Assembly: GCA_037576215.1 (NCBI GenBank)
Contig: JBANDB010000008.1
Location: 3,162,001-3,226,000, forward strand
Reading direction: 5' to 3'
Source of the DNA: Armillaria gallica
Lineage: Eukaryota > Basidiomycota > Agaricomycetes > Agaricales > Physalacriaceae
Length of the DNA: 64,000 bases
Under the pieces are notes generated by a model that was given only the letters and a program-made list of their open reading frames with translations, ran no database searches and had not been told where the DNA came from. This document shows positions 1-10,423 of this stretch, one piece after another (positions within the stretch are counted from its first letter, which is position 1; every line of letters begins with the position of its first letter). The position numbers were made by a program, and so were the translations under genes.

Positions 1-3000
1 GGGGAGTTGTCCTGGCCGAGAACAAGTGCAGCGACCCGTCGCAAGGCGAACATAATGACGTGTAAGGACCTGGAAAAGCGGCTTGGCGAAGTCGTGGTGG
101 CCGTTAGAAGGAAACGTCCGTGCTCCTTATCTTCCGTATTTTACTCAACCTGCCTCAGTACTTCTCGCAGGTTGGTGAGACAGGGGGAATTTCCTAGTGA
201 ATGGGTGGGCTTTATCTGATAAGATGCGGGTAGGTCGGCACCCGGTTCCGGCTTCTCCCTTTTATAAAGACCCTTACTAAAGATAGACATCCTCCGCCAA
301 CCGCTTTTTCTCTTCAACATTGACAACGTTGATCAGTGAAATAGCTCGTTATTTAACCAATTCAAGGCTTGTCGCTGGGCTGATTTTTGCATATTACCAG
401 GTGGCTGTCGGACCTCTCGCCCGACGGATGTTTCAATATAGCGACTACGCTCCAATAGCGGCCGAGCAGGGAGTGGGTGATGATTGTGCGCTTCTTGCCC
501 AGAATAATAAGGTATCCCATCGCTGGCTCCATCGGCCATCGCTTACTGCTTTCCTGACCGGCGTGTAAAGATTGACCTCCGTTTGGCCTTGCAGCTGACA
601 GGCTCAACTTACGGCCCTCCGTTAGTTGTGGATGATGACAGAACCTTGGCACCGCTACTCGTGTTCGTATCGATAAGACGGGATGTCAGTATCACTCTTA
701 TTCACGACACTTTGCATTGCGATTGCGCGTATCATTGGCCAGGGGCTTGCTTTTGCTTCTGCTTATCATTCATCTTCGAAAAGGCCGGCACTTAAACATG
801 AGAACTTCCTTTTCTTGATCGATGCCACGGGTTTGCTGCCTGCTGTTCTTTTTCCTGGAAGTATCGATGCTAGCCGCGATCCCGCCCCCTCGCTTTAAGA
901 TTCCCTTTTTCACATCTGACCTCCGGAGGTTGTTAAAAATCCTCCTCGTGGACTTTCCCGGGTGGCAACGTGGGCGCATGCGCAAATTCTCAGCACTTCC
1001 ATTGGTTGCTCGTAGCGGCCGCGGATCCTAAACATCGTGACTGCGATTCCGACTTGGTGACGGTGAAATAGTCGCCACAGTGTTGAAGTCGACGCTCTAA
1101 CATTGCATCATCCGCGGATCTATTCACAGTTGTACGCCCTTCGAATCGTGACAGTTATGCTGCTTCTCATCCCGGAATTCAAGCGCGAGGCACTTTATGG
1201 CTGCACTCGGAAGATGCGATACGCTTGTTGGATTCGTCCTTCATACATTCCATTATTTAATGAATGTGATTGTCTACGGTATCTGTGACGTAAAGCGAGT
1301 CATTACAATCTATTGCAATACACTCCGACCCTCGCTGCGTGTCGGGTACCTGTACCTCTTCGACGTCCCTGGAGGCAATATGTTCAAATTGTGGCGACGA
1401 AAAACGATGTCGGAGGTCGTACGATAGACGGTGCCACCATACCGCCAAGCCCGATGAAATCGCTCCACGGAAACCAAAACATAAATTGTGCGTGCCTTCT
1501 GTTTTGTCTTCTCTTCCTACTGACCGCCATGACAATATGGCATAGGAAGCCTGTCTCCATATTCTCATTGGCACAGGTGCTCGAATTGAACTTGCATTGC
1601 TATGGGTTGACGGCACAGATGGAACTAGTCGCATTTAACCAGAAAGTATCATTGCTACAACTGTTACTGAGTTTCGATTATCATGTTGCCACATCTGACC
1701 TTGCTTTGCGAATAACTATTACCAGATGCATTTTATGGGCATACATACGAATCCTACCCCCAGTCTTTCTATGCACTAGCCATGCATGTCTCGGGAGATG
1801 AATGTCAGAGTACATTCGTCAAGACGAGGCGGGAGATCATTTTCAGAGCGCGAAACTATCGGCCGAGGGTCAGATTCAAGTCATAACGCGAGGACACGCG
1901 TACGATCAATTATTATCCATTGTCCTTTTTCCAGACCCTATTTGCCATGTGTGGCAAACTTGGGCTGGATGCCTCCACGATGGTCCTCACAGAAACCGGT
2001 CTCCTGGGTAAAGCTGCCGAAGAGCTGGAACTCTCTGAATGACTAAGCTTTCAAAAGAAATATAGAGTCTGAGGTAGCCGACGACGAACAGGAAAGGACG
2101 TCAGTTTTCGTTCGAGATTTGACAGTCAGTATCGTTAGAATTCTCATACAGATCTATTTGCTCGCTGCGTCATTCCCGGGAACAACCCGAGAACTTGTGA
2201 GTCGCAAGTCCCCGTCGCTTTTGCAACACTATTTGGCTCACATGATGATCTTAGCCAAAAAAATTACGGAAATTTCCGTCATATGTGGGACCGTCCGACT
2301 AAAGATGCAAAGGCCGTCATCATCATCATCATATTTATTTATACACGACGGTGTCAACTTCAGCGACGTGTTGTGTTGTACCGTGCCGATATGTGGCTAA
2401 TATATCTACGTACTAATACAGCCCATCACACACTCCAACGACCCGTAATATCTAATTTTGTTGAGAGTTCGCGATTATTACTAACTTGGAGGTTCATGCC
2501 ACGTGATCGCGTTCCACTGTGTGTCTTCTTGAGTCTGAATAACATCAACAGGTTCACAATCAATACTCTCAATGTCTTCTCTACTGATTCCAGTGAGAAT
2601 TAGGACGAAACGATCTTCACTGGAAATCTGGCATCCTGCTTCTGAATGCATACACACACCCTGCTCTGACGTCTGTCAGAATCGCGGGGCCGTACTCTGG
2701 CAAAAGTGGTTGGCAGACGTTACATTGAGACTAACTACGAAATCTCCTCGGAAATGAACAACGGCGACTGACTGTCAGTGGTTTACAGCGCTATGAGAAG
2801 CTCTATACCCCACAGCACCTACTACTCGTGAACACCCGTTGAAGCTCTGTTGATCTGGTCGTATTAGTAATCCCAGCAACTCTGATGACATCCCACCGGT
2901 GTAATTCTCGCGCTAAATGTCTGTCAGTGCCGATGACTGTCGGATAACTCTATGGCAAAGGCCAAGTAGTGTTTAACGCGACAGATAAGTGTCTATTTGA

Positions 3001-3030
3001 AAGAGCTTCACGATCAAGGATCAAAGCATC
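1..3030. other. Gene-poor left end, no supported gene
   Basis: Only short unrelated open frames occur (the longest is about 125 codons on the minus strand near 1.26-1.63 kb), none with a recognisable motif or a believable exon chain. A TATA-like TTTATAAAG sits near 261, but no coding frame follows that I can support. A short CAT microsatellite lies near 2,318. The stretch is best read as decayed intergenic DNA beside the relic cluster that follows; it could hide an old transposon that I cannot recognise. Confidence 0.5.
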
Positions 3031-3199
3031 TTAGTGTTTAATTGCCTGTCTCATGACTGGCTCTGTATGTTCCCACGAAGGACCTGGTTACAGGAACATT
3101 GTGATATAAGGAACCCAGGATTCGGTTATGTGTTTATCTTCACGCGGGGTACAGTGACCGGATTTTTGGGAGCAAGCGGTACACGATGTCGGTATGAAA

Positions 3200-4055
3200 C
3201 GACATCAGGCAGCGGAAACAGGCTATCTGGATCCAAGATATCGTCAACCTTTCCAAACCCTACCAATGAATTTTCGTGCTTCGTCTGCGTAGGAAAATCA
3301 GGTGGCGCGACAGCCTTTAAAAACTTTCCTTTTGCCTCTTATAGGAACCGCTGGATGTACATGAATGGAAACGGAGCATTCAGACCGCGTCGAGTCAATA
3401 GCTGTTGGAGCCACAGTTTTCAGCGTGATCCTTCTCGACCATGCCAGAATACTGTATCACCGGAACAAACTTTAGGCACCGAAGTCATGATCTCCTCAAG
3501 GAGAAGTCTCCGGCGTCGACTGAGACCCGTACCGCCCGACTCTATCGCGAGGGGTGAGAGTCGAGACCGGAAAATCAGCGCTTGAAACGTCTATGCAAAT
3601 TCAGTCGATGCTGTACCCTTTGATGAACAGGTGGTAGGATTCCAGATCTCTGGAAATTCAGGTGCGACCAACAAGCGACGGAGGATCAGATAGGCATTAT
3701 GCAGCAATACATCGGGAAAAACTTTGAGAGTTCTTTCGGTGGGTGCCGTTTTACTGACGAGCTCATCGGAGGGTCAAATGTCGGACGTAATAGGAACCTC
3801 ATGGCAAGGTAACTTTGGAAGGCTCAGAAGATAGAGCACTGTGAGGTCATGTAAGCCAAGAAGATGTCTTCGCGCGGATACATATATCTCCTCGGCCGGT
3901 GACATAGAGAAGTCTGGGCGCCTATACGACCTGCTTACAGATGATGCTTGTGTTGAATGTTCCCAGTGCTCAAGAGTACCGTCTATATTTTGTTCCGATT
4001 TGGTATGAGATAGTGTCGGAACGACTCGGACGCACCATCCAACTATAAGATTACT
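3200..4055 (-). pseudogene. Relic of a DUF1479 gene (third copy)
   Basis: Read on the minus strand, this segment is collinear with the 3' two thirds of the two DUF1479 genes further right. Recognisable pieces include the region before the conserved WHGDLIHSV motif, the TAPTEGTLKVFPD-like block, the PFFRLLVAPD block and the VGAQTSLR-like block, with intron remnants in the same places. All are broken by stops, substitutions and indels, and the 5' third (N-terminus to the HVDG region) is missing: similarity stops near 4,055. It lies immediately downstream of copy A of the unknown repeated family. I see a decayed paralogue; that it arose by segmental duplication of the 16-25 kb region, or the reverse, is inference. 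Confidence 0.8.
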
Positions 4056-4059
4056 GGAC

Positions 4060-4345
4060 CCTGTGTCATATGTATGAGTATGAAACAAAGAGATGAGAAC
4101 ACAACACAATGTGTCCGTCTCACTAAAATCGATTTAAAAAATAACCTAGTGTGACTTAGTCTCTCGTAGACAGACGGACGATACACACCTATGGAGGGAG
4201 GGAGTGACGAGTGTGACTGCATTACATAGTGAGCAAGACATCTGCAGTCTTGTCAAAAGCAGAAACTCACTCGCAGGAACTAGACAGGGACCTCAAAGGT
4301 CACTTAAACGACTCTCATGACTACTATGAGAATCCGCTCTGGCAA
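4060..4345. repeat. Repeated 3' flank of the unknown family (unit 1)
   Basis: This block is clearly similar to 5,880-6,130, including the shared stretches GCAGAAACTCACTCGCAG/GTAGAAACTCACTCGCAG, GACTGCATTACA and CTCATG..TACNATGAGA. Each block lies just 3' of a copy of the unknown minus-strand family, so the duplicated unit includes downstream DNA as well as the gene body. Confidence 0.75.
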
Positions 4346-5023
4346 TCAAAGAAGGTGCGGTAGGATGTCACCATCAGAGTCACTCGATGACTCGCCCCGC
4401 TCCCCACCTATGTGGAAATACTCGTACACCCAAACCTTCTGGCGCTCATTAAGGCCATGTATCATATCCTTCAGTCTGGTTGGCAACTGGTCGCTACTGG
4501 CATATACTTCTTCCAACTCACTCGCCCATTTTTGCAGATGAACAGGTATCAAACGGATGACCGCTGGTACCGATGGGAATGGGAGTTCTGGGCAGTGTGG
4601 AAACGGTATTTGGACGATTTCGTCCAGAGGGTAGTCAAAGACTGTGTTGGCGATGAGAAGAATGGGAGGGTCCCTCCACCTCAGCGTCTCGTTGCAACAA
4701 TTTGAGTCGTATAAAGACATTGGGACGATCACGAAAAGCGCGGGTGAAGTCAAAACGATCATCGTCCTTGAGGCGGCCTTCATCTCGGCATCAATTTCAA
4801 CAAGAGTCATGGGATAGTATGATGGAGCTAGCAGTTCTACCGCTTCTTGGATCATTGAAGGCGAAAGGAGGATCTGCAGGTCCAGCTCCTCATAGGACAC
4901 GTAGAGTGCGCCAAAGTTATACTCCACTGCATCCTGGCCCCAGATGACGTGGGGAACAGAGACATCGGTGAGAACGATGGATGGCTGGAGCCTTTGGTAT
5001 GCGGAATCGTTTCGGTCGACCAT
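4346..5023 (-). pseudogene. Unknown repeated family, copy A (open but rearranged)
   Basis: An uninterrupted 225-codon frame, yet a comparison with copies C and D indicates it is not an intact family member. The N-terminal part (RLQPS, PHVIWGQDAVEYNFGA, DLQILLSPS, AVELLAPSY) and the C-terminal part (LLIANTVFDYPLDEIVQ, CPELPFPSVPA, RLKDMI, acidic SSSDSDGD tail) match. Between about 4,665 and 4,775 the family sequence (FTRAFRDRPNVFIRLKL) is found in a different frame, so two compensating indels must flank it. About 25 codons around the ETLLECAIESS block are also deleted. The function of the family is unknown to me; the N-terminal block vaguely resembles small nucleotidyltransferase-like proteins of Agaricomycetes, but no catalytic motif is clear. 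Confidence 0.6.
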
Positions 5024-5339
5024 GATGAATGCTAGAGGCAGAAAGGTCTCACCGGTGACTCGAGCAATTATGTCAGCTCAATTTTTTGTCGACTTCGTTT
5101 TTCAATGCACCCTATGCATCCATAATTTTTATGGAGCTGAAAAAGCCTTGTCCGACTGGAGAATGGGTGAGGTGTTGTCGTTGTACGCAGCCAATCAGGA
5201 ACTACTTTTTCTGACGTTCTTTGACGGATCGTTCTCTTGAGATTTGCTTGGACACATGTCTATCTATCTGAATCTCACTGAAATTGGAAAACCTGCGTGT
5301 TCTCCTGCCCCTGCATTCAAAGACGGATCCCATGAGAAT

Positions 5340-5745
5340 CCACATTGGCAAGCAAAGAAAATATGTCACCATCAGAATCACTCGATGACCCTCCCATCTC
5401 CACACCTATGTGGAAATGCTCGTTACGAGCACCCAATTCTTCTGGCGCTCATCAAGATCAATTATCATATCCTTCAGCCTGGTCGCTACTGGCATATACC
5501 TCGCCCATCACTTTGGTAAAGGAGGACTCGATAGCACATTCCAACAGCGTTTCACATGCCAAACGGAAGGAAGAGGATTGTGGAGTATAATCCGCATCCA
5601 TCCATTTCTGAATGTGAACAGACATGAGATAGATGAGGGGTGACACCGATGGGAATGGGAGCTCCGGGCAGAGTGGGGGTGATACATGGACAATGTCGTC
5701 CAGGGGTTACTTAAGGTTGTGTTGTCCTCCAAGCAATCGCTTACG
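5340..5745 (-). pseudogene. Unknown repeated family, copy B (3' half only)
   Basis: Only the C-terminal half of the family is present on the minus strand: PLDDIVHVS-like, CPELPFPSV, HIQKWMDADYTPQS, ETLLECAIESSFTK, YASSDQ, then the acidic tail codons, with frame breaks between blocks. The 5' half is absent; unrelated DNA with a CTTTATACC box lies beyond 5,750. The copy is useful because it keeps the undamaged reading (ESSFTK.MGEVYASSDQ) across the place where copy C is frameshifted. Confidence 0.7.
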
Positions 5746-5879
5746 CGTCAGAAAACTAGAGAATGAACTACCGTTATGGGGTAGTATGTTGCAGTAGGAA
5801 CAGAAGCGACCTACTTTATACCCCAGCACTAATGTTACGAGACATAAGATCGAGAGTTCGGGACATTACTGGGCTCGCT

Positions 5880-6130
5880 GACTTTTCACTATCATAGGTA
5901 TGAATATTGAAACAAGGGGATGAGAACACAATAATACATGCCCATCTCACTAAACATCGATATATAAAAAACCCTGTTCTCCCGCGGGTGACTGCATTAC
6001 AGGGTGAGCAAGGCATCTACAGTCTCGCCAAAAGTAGAAACTCACTCGCAGTGACTAGACAGGCACTTCAGAGTTTTGAAAGGTCGCTTATAAGGCTCTC
6101 ATGGCTACCATGAGAGTCCACCTTCGCAAT
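5880..6130. repeat. Repeated 3' flank of the unknown family (unit 2)
   Basis: Second copy of the downstream block seen at 4,060-4,345, with conserved order of motifs and scattered substitutions and indels. Together with the shared promoter-side sequence beyond copies A and C (GAGGCAGAAAGGTCTCACC and what follows), it shows that whole gene-plus-flank units were duplicated in tandem. Confidence 0.7.
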
Positions 6131-6899
6131 TAGAGGGTGGTAAAGTCATACACCATGTCACTGTCAGAGTCACTCGATGACCCGCCCGGCTCCCCACCTA
6201 TGCAAAAACACTCGTACACCCAACACCTCTGGTGCTCATTAAGACCAACAATCATGTCCTTCAGTCTGACTGGCAACTCATCAGTACTGGCATATACTTC
6301 GTCCATCTCTTTGGCAAAGAGGACTCGATAGCACATTCCAACAGTGTTTCAGATGTCAAAAGAAAGGAATCGGATTGAGGAGTGTCTTCTGCATCCATCC
6401 ATTTTGCCGCATGAACTGGCATCAGACGGACGATGGCTGGTACCGATGGGAATGGGAGCTCCGGACAGAGTGGGGGTGATACATGGACAATGTCGTCCAG
6501 GGGGTAGTCAAAGATTGTGTTGGCGATGAGAAGGACATGGGAGGGATCCGCTGAAGTGCTCTGTTGTGTCAATTTGAGTCGCGTAAAGTCATTGGGTCGA
6601 TCACGGAAAGCAAGGGTGTAGTCAAGACGAATGGTCTTCTTGGGGGCAGCATTCTCGGCATCAATTTCATCAAGAGTCATAGGAGAGTATGATGGAGCTA
6701 GCAGCTCTACCGCCTTTTGGATTATTGAAGGCGAAAGGAGGATCTGCAGGTCCAGTGCTGGATGGTACGTGTAGAATGCGCCAAAGTTATACTCCACTGC
6801 ATCCTGGCCCCAGATGACATGGGGAATAGAGGCATCGGTGAGCAGGATCGATGGCTGGAACCTTCGGTATGCGAAATCGTGTCCGAGTTCTTCGTTCAT
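6130..6899 (-). pseudogene. Unknown repeated family, copy C (nearly intact, one frameshift)
   Basis: Best preserved copy of the family, about 255 codons when both frames are counted. The first frame runs from the ATG at 6,899 through RRFQPSILLTD, PHVIWGQDAVEYNFGA, DLQILLSPS, AFRDRPNDFTRLKL, LLIANTIFDYPLDDIV, CPELPFPSVPA and ETLLECAIESS. Near 6,318 the family reading jumps to another frame (AKEMDEVYASTDELPVRLKD, then WVYECF and the SSSDSDSD tail, stop near 6,130). Compared with copy B, one G is missing in the plus-strand GGCAAAGAGGACTCG stretch. The acidic serine tail and the absence of a signal peptide or TM segment suggest a soluble protein. Function not recognised; either a young pseudogene or a base error. 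Confidence 0.6.
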
Positions 6900-7082
6900 G
6901 ATGAATGTAAGAGGCAGAAAGGTCTCACCGATGACTCGAGCCAGTCTTCAAATTATGTCAGCTTACTCCTTTGTCGATGAGCAGTTCAAGTGGGTCGACT
7001 GGAATCTGCATTGAAACATAGAATACGACATGTAATTGCCTGCTAACCGTCAGAAAAGTTGCGAAATGAACTCAAAACACAC
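6900..7082. promoter_or_regulatory. Upstream flank of copy C
   Basis: The first ~80 bases upstream of the copy C start (GAGGCAGAAAGGTCTCACC, GACTCGAGC, ATTATGTCAGCT) also occur upstream of copy A at about 5,030-5,090, so the family's promoter-side DNA is part of the duplicated unit. No clear TATA element is visible. The segment ends at the 3' end of the uS11m gene. Confidence 0.45.
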
Positions 7083-7685
7083 CTAAATGCGCCTCATCTT
7101 CTTCGCCCTCGTCCCTCCAATCTTTATCGGAGTCCGGTCCGTCATATACAACACTCTTCTCCTCACCGCCTCGCCTTCCGTGCTCGCCAGCGTCTGCACA
7201 AGCGCGTTCCGTCCCAACCCAAAGCCCTTCAGAAACAGGTGCACATAAAACTCCTTGCCCTCCGTCTCCGCCTGGATCTTCTCGAAAATCTTCACAGACG
7301 CAGCGTACGCGCCCTCGGGTGACCCTCTCCGGGTATTTTTGAATCCACACGAGCCTGCAGAAGCCCATGCCCTGACGCACCCGTCTGGGGCGGTGAAGGT
7401 GAGGAGGGTGTTGTTGGGGGTAGCCTGGCAGTGCAGGCGGTAGACAGGCCAGTTGCGGCGGTCAACGGGGTCGAGCGGCGTTGTAGGTTTCTCTTCGTTG
7501 GAGGGGGCGGAGGGCGGCTGACTTAGGTCGATGGCGGAAGGGGCGGGAGATGCAGATTTGGAAGAGGCGGCAAGGTCGGCATTGAGCTCGCTGATGACAG
7601 AGTCCATCGTGTGCGCCCCGCCGCCACCGACGACTGACCGGGTCTGTCGTGCTGCTCGTGGTAGTATACGGCGCAGAGCAAACAT
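7083..7685 (-). CDS. MRPS18: Mitochondrial small-subunit ribosomal protein uS11m
   Basis: A single-exon 200-codon gene. The N-terminal ~30 residues are arginine-rich with few acids (LRRILPRAARQTR), as in a mitochondrial presequence, followed by a low-complexity Ser/Pro/Ala linker. The uS11 fold occupies residues ~80-200: LHCQATPNNTLLTFT, SCGFKNTRRGSPEGAYAAS, and the C-terminal signature DRTPIKIGGTRAKKMRRI, which corresponds to the D.TPI.HNGCR..K.RR end of S11 proteins. Role: platform of the small mitoribosomal subunit, near the mRNA exit. It is transcribed divergently from QCR9 with 53 bases between start codons, so the two mitochondrial genes likely share one promoter. The symbol follows the yeast orthologue. 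Confidence 0.9.
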   Translation of the reverse strand: MFALRRILPRAARQTRSVVGGGGAHTMDSVISELNADLAASSKSASPAPSAIDLSQPPSAPSNEEKPTTPLDPVDRRNWPVYRLHCQATPNNTLLTFTAPDGCVRAWASAGSCGFKNTRRGSPEGAYAASVKIFEKIQAETEGKEFYVHLFLKGFGLGRNALVQTLASTEGEAVRRRVLYMTDRTPIKIGGTRAKKMRRI

Positions 7686-7738
7686 GAAAATTCCCGATTA
7701 GGTAACTCACTCTTCACCTCTTTACCCGTTCCACCACC

Positions 7739-8082
7739 ATGTCGGTATGTCCTTGCCTTCTTCCTCGCGATGATGAGCCATTAACCCGCCTTGGAATAGT
7801 TCTCGACTACGCTGTACAATACCTTCTTCAAGCGCAACAGTATGTCTCGATTGTCTTTGGTTACTCCTCGACGCTGACCTGGATAGGCGTGTACGTCGCA
7901 ACCATATTTGCTGGCGCATTCGGATTCGGTATCGGGTTCGACACTGCCCTGGATTCTTTCTATGACCGTTGGAACAAGGGGGTACGTCCTCGCTCTTTCA
8001 TTTCTCTCCTTCACGTGTGCTCAGCCCGACGTAGAAACAATGGAAGGATATCCGTCATAAATACGTTGAAGCTGAAGAGTAG
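7739..8082 (+). CDS. QCR9: Cytochrome bc1 complex subunit 9
   Basis: Four exons give a protein of about 62 residues. Exon 1 is only ATG TCG (7,739-7,744); exon 2 (7,800-7,839) encodes FSTTLYNTFFKRN; exon 3 (7,887-7,981) encodes the single membrane segment VYVATIFAGAFGFGIGFDTA followed by LDSFYDRWNKG; exon 4 (8,035-8,082) encodes KQWKDIRHKYVEAEE and the stop. All introns are GT-AG. The order FFKRN - TIFAGAF - FDTA - NKGK-WKD is the family signature and matches yeast Qcr9 closely. Role: small inner-membrane subunit of respiratory complex III. The very short first exon makes automatic gene prediction here error-prone. Confidence 0.93.
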
Positions 8083-8121
8083 ATTCTTCCCTGTTCCTCG
8101 AAATTAAAACCAACCACCGCG

Positions 8122-8484
8122 TTATTTTAACTGGGAATTGAACTTGAAAGAGAATTGGAATCCCTTGACAAATGTGGAGCTGCTTATTGGTGGGAGCGGG
8201 AGAAACCGGGTCCCTTCTTGTCCGTCAACACCGTCACGCACTTGGTTCGATGTCTGCGTTTCATGTTTCTCTTCACGGCCAATGATGTTCTTCTGGATTA
8301 TCTCGCGTCGTTTGGCACTGTCCTTGTCGTGAACAAACATTTCCTTTGTCCAAATTTTTCGTCTCTCTTTCAGTTGTTCACTGTCTTGGTCGACAAGCCC
8401 TTCGGAGACAAGCAATCTGACCGCTATTTGGGATGCTTCGTAGGCATATCCAGCAGTTGGTGGAACCACTGGGTGTGCATCCAC
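8122..8484 (-). CDS. Hypothetical small protein
   Basis: A 120-codon frame, convergent with QCR9. The N-terminal two thirds look coding: a small hydrophobic start (MDAHPVVPPTAGYAYEA), then a charged, probably helical block (SEGLVDQDSEQLKERRKIW, DSAKRREIIQKNI). The last third looks less like protein and may be intron or 3' UTR. I do not recognise the family. The competing plus-strand frame over the same bases has no better features. Confidence is low. Confidence 0.35.
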   Translation of the reverse strand: MDAHPVVPPTAGYAYEASQIAVRLLVSEGLVDQDSEQLKERRKIWTKEMFVHDKDSAKRREIIQKNIIGREEKHETQTSNQVRDGVDGQEGTRFLPLPPISSSTFVKGFQFSFKFNSQLK

Positions 8485-8499
8485 TTAACTTAACTGGTA

Positions 8500-9030
8500 T
8501 GTTCAGATAGGCCAGCGGCATACACATGTTATTCAAGGAGAACCGACGCATTGTATCTCGTCTCTAAAAGGCGGGATTCAACGGCTCCCTTATCGCCTTC
8601 AAGTCTATGCATGGTCAAGTTATATGGGAGGAAAACACGCGGCGAGGTATGGTATGTATACTTGGACGATAAACAATTTGGTGAGGACCAACGGGCCTGA
8701 TGTATGATCGTGAGTCCTGATTTATCTATACTACGAAAGCCATACCACTCATCTTAAATTTCCTAGGACTGCCCACAATACTGCAGAACATGACTATTTT
8801 CGGCACAGTTCCACGAAATTCCCAACGTTGTGCGATCGTCGATGATTATCTATACGCCAATGGTTCAGGTGCTGACTAAAGCCAAGACAGTCTGGGAAAA
8901 GGTTGCAGGATAAAAGGGTGTTGGTGTCAACTTGGTCTTTTTCTTTACGCCTCAACATCAACAATCAATCAGACACTCGCCCTCTACCGGTAGTAGACCG
9001 GTTTAGACCGGTTTCTTTCACCCAACCCCG
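8500..9030. other. Unresolved segment before the next gene
   Basis: Short plus-strand coding-like pieces can be read (for example FHEIPNVVRSSMIIYTPM at about 8,810-8,870, closed by VWEKVAG-stop near 8,912) with a plausible acceptor GGCACAG before it, so a small multi-exon gene may exist here. I cannot assemble a complete frame. At 8,987-9,021 the motif AGACCGGTTT is repeated nearly in tandem (ACCGGTAGTAGACCGGTTTAG...), 10-45 bases before the ATG at 9,031, and may be a promoter element. Confidence 0.3.
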
Positions 9031-10370
9031 ATGAGTTCAGCCAGCATGCAACCGATTTCGCAACCGGGTTCTCACAGGCCCTCTCATAAGGCTCACAATG
9101 GCAAGGAAGTATCCGGCCATCATACCCGGCAAGGGGGTTTGGGAGACAGTATGGCTCGAGCGATGCTGCGTTTAGAGCGACGACCCAACGAGGGTCCCTA
9201 TCTTGTCGCTACTGGCGTATCACCCGAACTTTTGACGAGTGGTCAACATACGACTCGTGGGTTTGGTTCCTGTATTTCCTTTGATGTTGCTAACGGATCT
9301 CCCTCGTAGCGCCTACCATATGTTCTACGATCATGACTCCCAGTCTGTCTTTTCGTTCCATGATCCATCGCCGCAGCATGAGGTAGCTACAATGCAGTTC
9401 TTGGGTGCATTCCAGCAAGGATACATAGATCTGTACAACAGCAAGTCCTCCAGGTAGATTACATCGACGCAAGATCACCTGTACATGGGAGGGTCATCCT
9501 GTTTGCCTCTCCGTGATGGATTTACGAAAGAACCTGATGCGAGAGCCTGCGTAATCAGACCTGGCGTTGGGAAACCGCGACTCGCTCGCTTTTGTTTTTG
9601 AATGCGCGTATATGAACGAAGACGAGACGACATTGGTTTCTGAGACCCTGAGATGGGCTGACTTTGGCCATTTTTCTATCGGTCTGAAGATTCAAGACGT
9701 TGTAGGTTGGCCGACGTCTCGTAAGTTATGGTCATAATTTGTTCGAGCATATACTAACAATTACCGGCAGCCCGACTGACGTTTTATATTGCCGACAGAT
9801 GCGGAGCTGTCGTAACGCGATACGTTGTTCCTCACGATGCTGTCGATCCACGCGCCGCCACGACCCCTTCTGCATCGACTCTGGAGGAGCTAGAACAGGC
9901 GTTTAGGAATGACGAGACGCCGCTGGATTGTCCTTGGGCGTTTCAGCACAAATTAAATCTAAAGTACCAGAGCAGGCGGGCAAACTCGAAAAGTGCTACG
10001 AAATGCTTGGGCTGCTACCGAATTTGCCAAAGAATATCAGCATTTTCGAGCGGCTCAGGGCGCAACAGAGGGAAGGCCGAGAGTACTATTTTGAAGAAGG
10101 TGGTGATGAGGGGATGTTACGTCTCGACCACCACTCTTGGAGCCCGAAGAAGTGAAAGATGGGGTGCTGGTCGATGGCTGCTGTATTCCGATATCGATAT
10201 CAGCTTTATATGGTGATAATCCTCCGCCATCACCTCTCACTCCCGACGATCAAGTCCTTGTGGATGTATTTTCGATTCGAACGCATGTATCGTATGCTGT
10301 TGAAGATTTAGTGATGTATACAGAACAGCTTAGAGAGAGCGTCGAGGCGGGAGAGAAGGGAAGGGAATAG
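9031..10370 (+). CDS. Hypothetical multi-exon protein
   Basis: Several plus-strand blocks look coding and are separated by plausible introns: the N-terminal MSSASMQPISQP block with GGLGDSMARAMLRLERRPNEG, a block with YHMFYDHDSQSVFSFHDPSP and MQFLGAFQQGYIDLYN, a block with FECAYMNEDETTLVSETLRW and FGHFSIGLKIQDVVGWP, an intron GTAAGT...CGGCAG at 9,721-9,770, then RLTFYIADRCGAVVTRYVV, and a C-terminal block ending VDVFSIRTHVSYAVEDLVMY and a stop near 10,370. The exon chain between 9,925 and 10,200 cannot be fixed because all three frames stay open. No domain recognised. The outer coordinates are approximate. Confidence 0.5.
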
Positions 10371-10423
10371 AGCTAGTCTAAAATACATGTAAATTTGTTC
10401 TTTAACGAAGCGACTTGTCTATT

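Noticed and set aside
1257..1634. 125-codon minus frame at the left end
   Set aside because: No motif, and surrounded by non-coding sequence; not supportable.
2315..2332. CAT/ATC trinucleotide run
   Set aside because: A short microsatellite with no coding or regulatory context.
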